Source of the DNA: Candidatus Solincola jinzensis
Lineage (GTDB): Bacteria > Actinomycetota > Geothermincolia > Geothermincolales > RBG-13-55-18
Direction: 5' to 3'
Length of the DNA stretch: 15,644 nucleotides
Assembly: GCA_015711875.1 (NCBI GenBank)
Contig: JACVJG010000013.1
Span: forward strand, 1-15,644
The notes under the pieces are model-generated. The model was not told the origin of the DNA. It searched no databases and was given only the letters and a program-made list of their open reading frames with translations. This document shows, piece by piece, positions 7,361 to 15,400 of the stretch. The translations under genes and the position numbers were made by a program. The stretch's first letter is position 1; each line of letters opens with the position of its first letter.

Positions 7361-7612
7361 TGCTTGACCTCCCGTTACTCCCGGATAAAACCGCGGTCAC
7401 CAGGCATATGTGCCCTCACTCACCCTCCATGACCTCATGGGGGGTTCGCCTTGTGGTAACGTCCCCTTTCATGACCTCCCGTATATCCCCACACCCGTGC
7501 TGACCGCCGCCTCGGCAGGGCATCGCGCCCTCTTTGTCCCGCGGCCGCCAGCCCAGCCGGCATCACCTTCTCCGGACCGTAGGCCTCACCTCTCTTCTTC
7601 GTATCTCACGGC
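7361..7612. other. Intergenic region upstream of CrtI-like oxidoreductase A
   Basis: These 252 bases break the otherwise tight gene cluster and could hold a separate promoter for oxidoreductase A, although no clear -35/-10 pair is visible. The 11-mer TGACCTCCCGT occurs at 7365-7375 and 7472-7482, with a related TGACCTCATGG at 7430-7440. The first copy is the reverse complement of the oxidoreductase ribosome binding site, so the repeats may mean little. Confidence 0.4.
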
Positions 7613-9226
7613 TCACAGCGCCGCCTTCTTCATGCGCAGCGTATCGTAGTCGAAGCGGCGCATGCAGATGTTATTGGGGTCGTAGATCATCTTCATGTCC
7701 CGGTAGGTGTCCACGTAGGTACCCGCCTGGGGGAAGATGAAGCCGATGAGGTCGTGCAGGGGCCCCGCCCCCTCCACCAGCGCCCATACCCCGAAGCATA
7801 TCCCGGAGCCGTTGCGGAAGGAGGCGGCCATGGCCGCTAAGGTGCCGGAGATGGTGCGCAGGCTGTCCTCGGGGTTGGACTGGTCGATGAAGATGTCGAA
7901 CTCGATGAAGCCCAGCCTGCCCATGTCGTAGGGCTGGAAATAGGTGGCGATGAGGTCGGCGGAGATGACGTTGTCGTCCGTCCCCACCTGCTGGGTCATG
8001 GCCCGCATCATGTCGCTGTTGATCTTCACCAGGTTGTCCAGGTGGTCGAGGCCGAAGCCCACGAAGAAGGAGCCCTTCACCCTCTGCACGCGCACCGACT
8101 CCCGGAAGAACTTGGTGAATTTATCCACGCCGAGGATGCGGCCCTCGGAGATGTCCTCCACCACCTCCCAGTCCATGAACTCGAACTCCGGCGCCACCGC
8201 CAGGATGTCCTCCTCGCACACCTTGCACTTGATCTCCGTCTCCTCCTCGGAATAACCGCCGGTCACCGGCACCACGTAGTGTCGCGGAAACATGGGTATG
8301 AGCTTGGAGGACTCGGCGTTGGTCTCCGCCAGGAAGATGCCCATGTAGGTGTTCTGGAAATATGCGTTCTCGATGACGATGTTGCGCTGGCTGATGGCCT
8401 TGAGGGCGGGGGCGATGTGGTCCCAGCTCTCGGAATCGCTGATGGGCACGGTGAGCTTGACGTGGTCGGGGTTGGGGTAGAGGCGCAGGGTCATCTCGGT
8501 GATGATGCCCATGGTGCCCATGGAGCCGCGGATAAAGGCGCGCACGTCCGGTCCCGGCCCGGGCATATGCGCTAGGTCGGCGCCGTAAGCCCTCGGCCCC
8601 GCCACCATCACCTGCCCCTCGGGGAGCACGATCTTGTAGCCGATGATGTGGTCCAGTCCCACCCCGTACTTGTTGGCCAGGGTGGAGATGTTGCCCATCA
8701 TGATGTTGGAGACCACCGAGGCGTTGGCGGAGGTGGAGGGGTTGATGAGGCGCAGCCCGCGCTTGAGGGTCTCCGTCTGGAGCTGGGCGAAGGTCACCCC
8801 GGGGCCGATGGTGCAGAACATGTTCTCCTCGTCGATCTCGATGATCTCGTCCATGCGCCGCATGTCGCAGAGCAGTCCGCCGTAGGGCGGTATGGTCATG
8901 CCCAGGGTGTTCAGGCCCGTGCCGTAGGGGGTCACGTCTATGAGGTACTTGTTGGCGATCTTCATGATCGCCACCACGTCCTCGGTGGAGCCGGGAAGGG
9001 CCACGATGTGCGGGTGGTTCATGGGCACCACCGACTGGTCACGGGCGTAGGCCACGGTGATGTTTATGTCGTTGGAGACCCATTCCTCGCCCAGCGCCTC
9101 CTGGAGCTCGCGGTAGGCCTTCTCCAGGTTCTCGGGCAGGTTATGGGTGCCGTCGATCTCGTGCTTTACCGGCACCTTGATTATCTTGCGTTCCCGCAGG
9201 TCCTTTTGCAGGTCCTTTCCTTTCAC
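7613..9226 (-). CDS. GlcD-like FAD-binding oxidoreductase (FAD_binding_4 / VAO family)
   Basis: A 537-residue flavoprotein of the type that oxidises hydroxyacids, alcohols or related groups and passes electrons to an iron-sulfur partner. The FAD-binding (PCMH-type) domain spans roughly 55-255. It shows ALPGSTEDVVAIMKIAN (76-92), GPGVTFAQLQ (141-150), a conserved loop NPSTSANASVVSN (162-174) and FIRGSMGTMGIITE (231-244). The C-terminus has DPNNI without the usual NPG, so the cap end departs from standard GlcD. The start is a GTG directly after the TAA stop of the iron-sulfur gene, with GGAGGTG about 6-8 bases upstream, so translation is probably coupled. With the iron-sulfur protein and the other flavoprotein upstream it recalls the three-subunit glycolate oxidase GlcDEF, but the substrate cannot be read from sequence. 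Confidence 0.88.
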   Translation of the reverse strand: MKGKDLQKDLRERKIIKVPVKHEIDGTHNLPENLEKAYRELQEALGEEWVSNDINITVAYARDQSVVPMNHPHIVALPGSTEDVVAIMKIANKYLIDVTPYGTGLNTLGMTIPPYGGLLCDMRRMDEIIEIDEENMFCTIGPGVTFAQLQTETLKRGLRLINPSTSANASVVSNIMMGNISTLANKYGVGLDHIIGYKIVLPEGQVMVAGPRAYGADLAHMPGPGPDVRAFIRGSMGTMGIITEMTLRLYPNPDHVKLTVPISDSESWDHIAPALKAISQRNIVIENAYFQNTYMGIFLAETNAESSKLIPMFPRHYVVPVTGGYSEEETEIKCKVCEEDILAVAPEFEFMDWEVVEDISEGRILGVDKFTKFFRESVRVQRVKGSFFVGFGLDHLDNLVKINSDMMRAMTQQVGTDDNVISADLIATYFQPYDMGRLGFIEFDIFIDQSNPEDSLRTISGTLAAMAASFRNGSGICFGVWALVEGAGPLHDLIGFIFPQAGTYVDTYRDMKMIYDPNNICMRRFDYDTLRMKKAAL

Positions 9227-10426
9227 TTAAACCACCTCCCCCAGGCCGGAGGCCAGCACCTCGAAGAGGTCATAGACCGGCAGGCTCCCCGATGCCGAGA
9301 AATGGTCCTCGCAGTGCGGGCAGGCGGTGACGATGGCCTCGGCGCCCACCGCCTTCGCCTCCTCCATGCGCTCCGCCGCCGTCCAGGCCGCCAGGTCGGG
9401 CTTGGCGGCGCGTACCCCTCCTCCCGCCCCGCAGCACCAGGAGTTCTCACGGTTGCGCTGGAACTCCAGCAGCTCCAGCCCCGGCACCGCCGCCAGCAGC
9501 CGGCGCGGCTGTTCGTACACCTCGCACCAGCGCCCCAGCATGCAGGGGTCATGGTAGGCCGCCTTGAGGGCTTTCTCCCCCTCGAAGCGCAGGGCCTTTT
9601 TCTTGAGGGCCTTGGCGAGGAGCTCCGCGGGGTGGGACACCTTGAGATCCATAGCCTTGCCGTATTCGTCCCTGAGCGCTTGCAGGCAGTGGGGGCAGGC
9701 GGCGATGACTCGCTCGGCTCCGGTGGAGCAGAAGAGATCGATGTTCTCGAGGGCGTGCTCCTCGAAGCCGTCGCGGTCCCCCAGGGCGAGGTTGAAGCTG
9801 CGGCAGCAGGGCTCGGCGTCCCCCAGCACCCCGATGTCCAGGCCCGCGGCCACGAGCACCCGCACCAGCGAGGCGAGCCTCCTGCGCATATCCGCGCTGG
9901 AGGCGTAGGCGCATCCCACGAAGAGCAGGTTCTCGGCCTTCTCTTTAGTGAGGTCCTTGACCCCCAGCTCTCTCGCCGCCTCTCCCTTGAAGCCCTTTTC
10001 CAGCCCGAAGGGGTTGTCCATGGCGGCGGTGGAATCGAGCATGGCGCGGTGCCCCTCCAGGGGGCCCCATCCCTCCTCCACCGCCTTCTCCCGCATGAGC
10101 TGGATGATGCGCGTGGTGTGCAGGCCCTTGAGGGGGAAGCACATCTCCTGGCAGAGCCCGCAGAGGTTGCACGAGTATATGATGTCCGCCGTCTTGGGGG
10201 TGGGGTCGAACTCCAGGTTGGTGATGGCGCGGGCGATCTCCATCATGCCCGCGGCGTAATATGACTCGAAGCGGTAGCGTGTCCCGCAGGGGCAGTTGTA
10301 GGAGAAGCGCGCGCTCTCGAACACCTGCACGTTCATGGACTGGCACATCTTGCACTTGCCGCACACCCAGTAATCGTCGCGGTAGTCGGTGAGCTTCTCC
10401 CTTTTCCTGGTAAGCCCCTTCTCCAT
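9227..10426 (-). CDS. Iron-sulfur protein with two CCG (HdrD/GlcF-type) domains
   Basis: The 399-residue protein is likely the electron-transfer subunit for the flanking flavoproteins. The N-terminus contains CGKCKMC (C22/25/28) followed by a distant CPC (C45/C47), and a classic CxxCxxCxxxC at C86/89/92/96. Two CCG domains follow: C172, C207-C208 and C244/C247 in the first, and C295, C331-C332-G333 and C369/C372 in the second. In HdrB/HdrD, GlcF and LutA such domains bind unusual Fe-S clusters or accept electrons. In the first domain the Gly of CCG is replaced by Arg (CCR). It starts 3 bases after the stop of the upstream flavoprotein gene and abuts the GlcD-like gene, so the three should be co-translated. 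No membrane segment is visible. Confidence 0.92.
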   Translation of the reverse strand: MEKGLTRKREKLTDYRDDYWVCGKCKMCQSMNVQVFESARFSYNCPCGTRYRFESYYAAGMMEIARAITNLEFDPTPKTADIIYSCNLCGLCQEMCFPLKGLHTTRIIQLMREKAVEEGWGPLEGHRAMLDSTAAMDNPFGLEKGFKGEAARELGVKDLTKEKAENLLFVGCAYASSADMRRRLASLVRVLVAAGLDIGVLGDAEPCCRSFNLALGDRDGFEEHALENIDLFCSTGAERVIAACPHCLQALRDEYGKAMDLKVSHPAELLAKALKKKALRFEGEKALKAAYHDPCMLGRWCEVYEQPRRLLAAVPGLELLEFQRNRENSWCCGAGGGVRAAKPDLAAWTAAERMEEAKAVGAEAIVTACPHCEDHFSASGSLPVYDLFEVLASGLGEVV

Positions 10427-10429
10427 GGC

Positions 10430-11800
10430 CTACACCCCCTCCATGAGCTGACCGGGGTTGAGCAGACCCTTGGGGTCCATAACCCGCTTGAGGTTCCTGA
10501 TGAGGCGGATGTTCTCGGGGTCCATGCGCCCGTAAACCGTCTTGGCCACCTCGCCGCGGGGACGGTTCACGTGCGCTCCCCGGTCCAGGACGGAGCGGTA
10601 GGCCTCCAGCCACGCTCCCTCGGCCGCCGCGTCCCCTTCCTGGTGATGGATGTCCGTCTCGCAGTAGAAGGCGGCGCCGTAATAGGAGGGGATGGCCACC
10701 CTGCCGAGGGGGTATTTTCCCGCCGCCTCCTCTACCGCCGCGAAGAGCGCCGCCACCTTGCCCGCGAAGGTGTAATAATCCACCGTGGTCAGGTCGCCAC
10801 GGTAATAGGCGCGCTCCGAGAGGTACCAGGGCCACTCGAACTTCTCCTGCATGCGGCGCGCCAGCTCCCCGTCATTGGCCCTCCCCCCGCAGGAAATGGC
10901 CATCTCCCGCGTCTGCTGGTCCCATATCTCCACCAGGGAAGGGTGGTTGTCGAAACCGAAGACCACGCTCCAGGGCGGCAGCTCTCCCGCCATGGAGTCC
11001 GCCTCCTCAGCGCTGCCGGAGAGGAGCACGGAGAGGTAACGCCGGTCAGCCGCCACGCACTCGAAGACCTGGTCGTGGCGCGACGCCAGCCGGGCCGCCC
11101 TCACCGCCGACTCCGCGTCCTCAAAGGCGTAAGCGGTGACCCGCCTTTCCTCCCAGCGCTTGTATATCCACGCCTTCATGGCGTAGGGCATGCCGAAAAC
11201 GTCCTCGCTGGCATGGAAGAGATTGGAATACATGGGCCCGAGGTCCTCGCGGAACTCGGAGTGCCCGTCGGGCGTGTATTGGTCGGTGCCGCTCATCCAC
11301 AGGCGCCCGTCGGCCAGGATGGCGTGGAAGGTGGTGAACTGGTAGGGACGCGTGGCGCCGTTGGCCAGGATGACATCGCGGTCGATGTAGGAGCGCACGA
11401 TAGAGGAGGAGGTCGCCGCGGCGGGCATGAGTATCCTCAGGTTGCGTGGATCCAGCTCCCGCTTGAGGCCCTCGAAGGTCACGCCGTACTCCACGAAGGC
11501 CAGCAGGTTGGCCTCGTCTATGCGCACGATGCGGTCGATGCCCCTGAGGTCCACGAGCACGCCTCCCGACTCCGCCACCGCGGGATCCACGAAGCCGCGG
11601 CGGTGGGTGAAGATGGGGATGTCGTTCTCGTAGGCGCAGGAAGCGATGTCCGCCAGCTCCAGGCTGTCGCGAGGCAACGCCAAAGCCAGATCGAGCCGCG
11701 GAGGCGGGTGCTTGAAATATCCTTTGAGGGCGTCCGGTCCTTCACGGATCACCCCCGGGCCCGCGGCATCCCTGAGCCTCTCTCCGGTACTGACGCTCAT
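10430..11800 (-). CDS. GlcE/GlcD-like FAD-linked oxidase with degenerate FAD motif
   Basis: A 456-residue protein of the FAD_binding_4 family. The PCMH-type domain covers about residues 35-215, with LALPRDSLELADIASCAYENDIPIF near the start and VEYGVTFEGLKREL at about 103-116. The end has the family-typical LKRVMDPKGLLNPGQL (about 438-453). The second FAD-contact motif, normally G-S-x-G-T-x-G-I-x-T, is replaced by HASEDVFGMPYAMKAW, so FAD binding may be weakened or the subunit may be structural, as proposed for GlcE-type partners. Its ATG overlaps the stop of the acyl-CoA synthetase gene (ATGA), and the iron-sulfur gene starts 3 bases after its stop. Family membership is firm; catalytic activity is uncertain. 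Confidence 0.85.
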   Translation of the reverse strand: MSVSTGERLRDAAGPGVIREGPDALKGYFKHPPPRLDLALALPRDSLELADIASCAYENDIPIFTHRRGFVDPAVAESGGVLVDLRGIDRIVRIDEANLLAFVEYGVTFEGLKRELDPRNLRILMPAAATSSSIVRSYIDRDVILANGATRPYQFTTFHAILADGRLWMSGTDQYTPDGHSEFREDLGPMYSNLFHASEDVFGMPYAMKAWIYKRWEERRVTAYAFEDAESAVRAARLASRHDQVFECVAADRRYLSVLLSGSAEEADSMAGELPPWSVVFGFDNHPSLVEIWDQQTREMAISCGGRANDGELARRMQEKFEWPWYLSERAYYRGDLTTVDYYTFAGKVAALFAAVEEAAGKYPLGRVAIPSYYGAAFYCETDIHHQEGDAAAEGAWLEAYRSVLDRGAHVNRPRGEVAKTVYGRMDPENIRLIRNLKRVMDPKGLLNPGQLMEGV

Positions 11801-13248
11801 CCTTCCACCTCCCTATCCCCAGGGCGCTCCCTTCGGCGCCCGACCGTTTTCCCCTCGGCCCTCTCGCGCCTTATCCCATAGCGGGCCAGGGCCCAGGCGG
11901 CGTCAACGCATCTCTCCACCGAGTCGTAAACCGGCACCCCTATATCCTCCAGGGCCGCGAACCAGCGCCTGCGGTCCACCTCCGAGGCCCCCAGGAAGCA
12001 GGCCAGGAGCGGCTTCTCCGGATGTCGTCTCCTGATCTCGGAGAGCAGAGCCGCGGCGTCGAAATCCGATTCCGGCACCAGGGTGAAGACCGCCATGAGC
12101 ATGTGCATGTCCCTTTCCTCCGCGAAGGCTCGCAGGATCACGCGGTACGCGTCCTCCACCGTCCCTTGCAGGGTGGCGGACCAGATGTCCATGGGGTTCA
12201 CCAGCCGCGCCCAGCCTGGCAGCCCCTTCTCCGCCCTGCGTGCCGCCTCCCGTGAGGGCGCCGGCAGACACAGCCCGCGGCGCTGGCAGGCGTCGGCGAC
12301 CAGCACCGTGCCCGCCCCCGTGATGGAAACCACTCCCAGGTTCGGCCCCGCCGGCACGGGACAGTACGAGAAAGCCTTGGCGGCGTCGAAGAGGCCGTCG
12401 ATGCCGTCCACCTCGATGACTCCCGCCTGCGCCAGGGCGCCCCGCAGCACCGTGTCCTCGCCGGCCATGGACCCGGTATGGCTGGCCGCCATCCTCCCTC
12501 CCAGCTCGCTGCGCCCCCCCTTGAGCATGAGCACCGGTTTGCTCGCGGTGACACGCCGCGCGAGTTCCAGGAAATCCCTGCCCCTTTTTAAACCCTCGGA
12601 GTAAATGCAGATGACCCTGGTGGCATGGTCCTCTCCGAGATAAGCGAGCACGTCCACTTCGTCCACGTCCGCCTTGTTCCCCAGACAAGCCACTTTGGAG
12701 ACGCCGAAGCGCTGGGTGGAGGCTATCCAGCGCGCGAATCCCCCGGCGAAGAGCCCCGTCTGGGCGATGATAGAGATGTCACCCATCCGCAACGGGTCCA
12801 GGGACATGAGGGAGGTGACGAATCCGGAGGCGGTGGAGATGGTGCCCACGCTGTTGGGACCCATCATGCGCATGCCGCGCTCGCGCACCGCCCCCACCAG
12901 CCGCCCCTGCATCTCCGCTCCCTCCGCTCCCGCATCGGAATAACCCGCCGCGCAGACGATGACCTTTCTCACCCCCGCTTCGGCGCAGTCGGTCACGAAA
13001 TCGAGCATGAGTTCCCTCGGCAGCACCCCCACCGCCACCTCCACGGACTCTCCTATCTCCCGCAGTGAGGGATAGGCGGGAACGCCCATTACCTCCCTCG
13101 CCCGGGGGTGGATGGCGTATACGCGGCCGCGGTAACCGAAGCGCAGCAGGTTGGAGAGGGTGATGTTCCCCAGTTTCATGGACGAGCTGGAAGCCCCTGC
13201 CACCGCCACGCTCGCGGGGTCGAAGAAGCCCTCCATCTCATGCGCCAA
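11797..13248 (-). CDS. Acyl-CoA synthetase (NDP-forming) CoA-binding/ligase subunit, no ATP-grasp domain
   Basis: The 483-residue protein resembles the alpha part of ADP-forming acyl-CoA synthetases and succinyl-CoA ligases. A CoA-binding Rossmann domain (about 8-135, VAVAGASSSSMKLGN near the start, MMGPNSVGTIS at about 128-138) is followed by a flavodoxin-like ligase part with AQTG at 162-165 and the catalytic phospho-His loop ASHTGS at 255-260 (His257). A second ligase-like domain fills the C-terminus. The ATP-grasp (beta) domain is absent and no candidate beta subunit is in the window, so the enzyme either pairs with a distant subunit or only handles acyl-CoA. The chosen start is TTG at 13248 with GGGGGA about 6 bases upstream; ATG at 13236 is possible but has a poorer binding site. 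It follows small membrane protein B by 73 bases and overlaps the next gene by 4 bases. Confidence 0.88.
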   Translation of the reverse strand: MAHEMEGFFDPASVAVAGASSSSMKLGNITLSNLLRFGYRGRVYAIHPRAREVMGVPAYPSLREIGESVEVAVGVLPRELMLDFVTDCAEAGVRKVIVCAAGYSDAGAEGAEMQGRLVGAVRERGMRMMGPNSVGTISTASGFVTSLMSLDPLRMGDISIIAQTGLFAGGFARWIASTQRFGVSKVACLGNKADVDEVDVLAYLGEDHATRVICIYSEGLKRGRDFLELARRVTASKPVLMLKGGRSELGGRMAASHTGSMAGEDTVLRGALAQAGVIEVDGIDGLFDAAKAFSYCPVPAGPNLGVVSITGAGTVLVADACQRRGLCLPAPSREAARRAEKGLPGWARLVNPMDIWSATLQGTVEDAYRVILRAFAEERDMHMLMAVFTLVPESDFDAAALLSEIRRRHPEKPLLACFLGASEVDRRRWFAALEDIGVPVYDSVERCVDAAWALARYGIRRERAEGKTVGRRRERPGDREVEG

Positions 13249-13321
13249 CGCTTTCCCCCTGTCTCAAGAGCCTCGCGGCCTGGAAACCGTCCCCGTCGCC
13301 TCGCAACCGCCCCATGAGCTG

Positions 13322-13471
13322 TCAAACGAAATAACGGAAGGGCATCTTGGGCAGTTGGGTGAGCAGGAGTTTGGCATAACGCCAGTCCGAGGGCTCAGTG
13401 CTGGCGGCCAGCCACGCCGCCACCCCGCCCGCGACGCCCACCGCGATCAACGCTTTTGTCCTTGCCTTCAT
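13322..13471 (-). CDS. 49-residue single-pass membrane protein with C-terminal RYF tail (copy B)
   Basis: A very short gene with an ATG at 13471 and a textbook ribosome binding site GGAGG 5 bases upstream; it ends with TGA at 13322-13324. The product has a basic N-terminus (K2, R4, K6), a hydrophobic segment of about 17 residues (8-24) and a C-terminal tail RYAKLLLTQLPKMPFRYFV. The tail matches that of the small protein at 5338-5532 in 9 of 19 positions: R, LL, Q, P, P and RYF, plus conservative changes. Both small genes follow a CrtI-like oxidoreductase gene on the same strand. The orientation is probably N-in, with the tail as an amphipathic helix outside or at the interface. Function unknown; I recognise no described family. 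Confidence 0.75.
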   Translation of the reverse strand: MKARTKALIAVGVAGGVAAWLAASTEPSDWRYAKLLLTQLPKMPFRYFV

Positions 13472-13882
13472 CCCAGCCTCCCACGTTGATTTTTTCCGAA
13501 AAGGCTATTTACTCATCGCCCCGGGTGCGCCGGTTAAAGCATGGCGCTGCCTTCACCTGCGTCCTGCTTCCACCGGCCGGCGATTCCTCTGTCCTTCCTC
13601 CTGGCCGGCCCCTGAGCCTGCCCAATAACAACGGCAGCGGGGGCAAGCCGACCTGCCCAAGCCGCATGCCCACCAAAGGGATTCCCTTATTCCCCTTCCC
13701 TTGAAGCATCTCCTGTGATGCCCATTGATCCCTCGGCCCCTGCGCGCGAACACACATCGCTCATGTCGGTGTCGAACCGGACAGCCTCTCCTTTCCACCC
13801 TCTCCACCCCCACAAACCCCTGGGGTGAACCTCCTAACGCTTTACATTGCGTTCCCGGCCATCCGTCGGCTTGTTGTGCCGG
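13472..13882. other. Intergenic region between CrtI-like oxidoreductase B and small membrane protein B
   Basis: I see no supported gene in these 411 bases; the open frames are arginine- or proline-rich with no family resemblance. There is a 5-bp stem with 8-base loop at 13641-13658 and a tight palindrome AAGGGATTCCCTT at 13676-13688, but no T-rich tail that would mark a terminator. A perfect palindrome CGGCTAGCCG (13880-13889) overlaps the TAG stop of the oxidoreductase. No convincing promoter for the downstream cluster is visible. Confidence 0.5.
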
Positions 13883-15400
13883 CTAGCCGTTGTCCTTCAC
13901 GATCAGCCCCCCGGTTATTATCCCCCCCGCCACCACCGCGGGCACCCCGCCTCCGGGATGGGTCGAAGCCCCCGCGAGGTAGAGGTTCTTGATGCACTTG
14001 GAGCGGTTGGCGGGACGGAAAACCGCCATGTGGCTGAGGTCGGTCTGTATGCCGTAAACGGCCCCGCCCGGGTGCAGCAGCATGCGCTCGAGATCCTTTG
14101 GCGTGGCCATGTCCCGATACACCACGTGCTTGGAGAGGTCGGGTATGATGTAGCGCTCGATGGTGGCGATGGCCTCGTCGATATACCTCTCCTTGTAGCG
14201 ATCCCAGTCGTTGCCGGCCAGGTTGTAAGGAGCGAGCCCCATGTGCGTGAGCACGTGCTTACCGGGGGGGGCAAGCGAGGGGTCGATCTTGGAGGCCCAG
14301 GAGATAAGGCCCATGACCTCCACGCGCCCGTCCTTCACGTACAGCTTCCCCTTGAGATAATAGTCGCTCCAGTAGTCGTTCATGACCTTGGGGTCGGTGA
14401 GGGTGAGGGTGTGGTGGGCGTTCAGGGGCGGCTCGTAATCTATGCCCAGGTAGATCATGGGGCAGGGCATGGAGAGCACCAGGGACCGCACCCCCCTCCA
14501 GACATGCCAGGGGATGTGCTCACGGCCGATCATGTCCTCGTAGAGCTTCTTGGCGTTGATCGCCCCCACCACGTTGCGGGCGGTGATCTCCGTGCCGTCC
14601 CAGAGCTCCACGCCCACCGCCCTGCGGTCCTCCACCATCACCCGCACCACGCGGGCGTTGAAACGCGTCTCCCCGCCCAGGTCCTCGAAGGCTTGCTGGA
14701 TGCCGGCGGGGATGCGTATCATGCCCCCCTCGGGATAATAGATGCCCTCGTGCTCCAGAAGCCCCACGATGGCGTAGAGGCCGGCGCACATGTCCGGGGG
14801 CAGGCCGGCATAAAAGGACTGGAAAGCCATGGAAGCAAGCACGTCGGCATTTTTGAAATATCTGGCAACTATCTTCTGATGGGTGGTGACGAACATGGGC
14901 AGCACCGAGACCATCTGGGGGTACTTCACGATCAACCTGATGGTGTCCATGAAACCCAGGGACGGCGCGTAGAAGAAGTTGTCCACCAGGCCCTTTATCT
15001 TCGGCGTGTAGTCCTCGGCGAACTTCAGGAAGGCCCTGGCATCCTCGGGCGAGAACTCCGCGATCACCCGCGCCGTGTCCTCCACCGAGGTTGGGTAGGC
15101 GAAACGCACGCCCCTGGTGTTGTCGCAGTAGTCGTAGATGGGATCGACGGGGATGAGCGGGATGTATTTTTCCCTCGGCATCCCCAGGCGCTTGAAGAGC
15201 TCGTCAAAGGCACGCGTAACCTCTACCACGCTCGCCCCCACGTCGAAGTGGAATCCCTCCGCCTCGTAAGTGGAACAGCAGCCACCGATACGCCCCGATT
15301 GCTCCAGCACCAGTGTCTTCATCCCCGCCTTCTGGCAGAGCGCCGCCGTAGAGAGTCCGCCGATACCTCCACCTATCACCACCACGTCGTAATCGGGCAT
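13883..15400 (-). CDS. CrtI-like (phytoene desaturase family) NAD(P)/FAD-dependent oxidoreductase B
   Basis: A 505-residue paralogue of the enzyme at 5864-7360, alignable over its whole length with few gaps. The FAD Rossmann motif is GGGIGG at 10-15 with Glu33, followed by the same GGCCST motif in the low 40s. The C-terminal signature GASTHPGGGVP is at 477-487. Shared internal blocks such as FHFDVGAS, AFQSFYAGLPP (SFQSFYCGLPP in A) and INAKKLY (VNAKKLY in A) show that both arose from one gene. The enzyme should use FAD to change the saturation of a hydrophobic substrate, which is unknown. The ATG has AGGGGGA 7 bases upstream and lies about 45 bases downstream of an AT-rich promoter-like stretch, so this is probably the first gene of the right-hand cluster. 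The gene for small membrane protein B follows 411 bases downstream. Confidence 0.9.
   Translation of the reverse strand: MPDYDVVVIGGGIGGLSTAALCQKAGMKTLVLEQSGRIGGCCSTYEAEGFHFDVGASVVEVTRAFDELFKRLGMPREKYIPLIPVDPIYDYCDNTRGVRFAYPTSVEDTARVIAEFSPEDARAFLKFAEDYTPKIKGLVDNFFYAPSLGFMDTIRLIVKYPQMVSVLPMFVTTHQKIVARYFKNADVLASMAFQSFYAGLPPDMCAGLYAIVGLLEHEGIYYPEGGMIRIPAGIQQAFEDLGGETRFNARVVRVMVEDRRAVGVELWDGTEITARNVVGAINAKKLYEDMIGREHIPWHVWRGVRSLVLSMPCPMIYLGIDYEPPLNAHHTLTLTDPKVMNDYWSDYYLKGKLYVKDGRVEVMGLISWASKIDPSLAPPGKHVLTHMGLAPYNLAGNDWDRYKERYIDEAIATIERYIIPDLSKHVVYRDMATPKDLERMLLHPGGAVYGIQTDLSHMAVFRPANRSKCIKNLYLAGASTHPGGGVPAVVAGGIITGGLIVKDNG

Noticed and set aside
7365..7482. Direct repeats TGACCTCCCGT (7365-7375, 7472-7482) and TGACCTCATGG (7430-7440) as possible operators
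   Set aside because: On the minus strand they read ACGGGAGGTCA, i.e. they contain a ribosome-binding-site core; one copy is the actual binding site of oxidoreductase A. Chance or a remnant start site is enough to explain them.
8648..10264. 538-codon plus-strand open frame
   Set aside because: It is antisense to the GlcD-like and Fe-S protein genes, which have clear motifs, and its composition is that of a high-GC shadow frame.
13509..13813. Minus-strand open frames of 82 and 86 codons upstream of small membrane protein B
   Set aside because: Arg/Gly-rich sequence, overlapping alternative frames, no good start signal and no recognisable domain.
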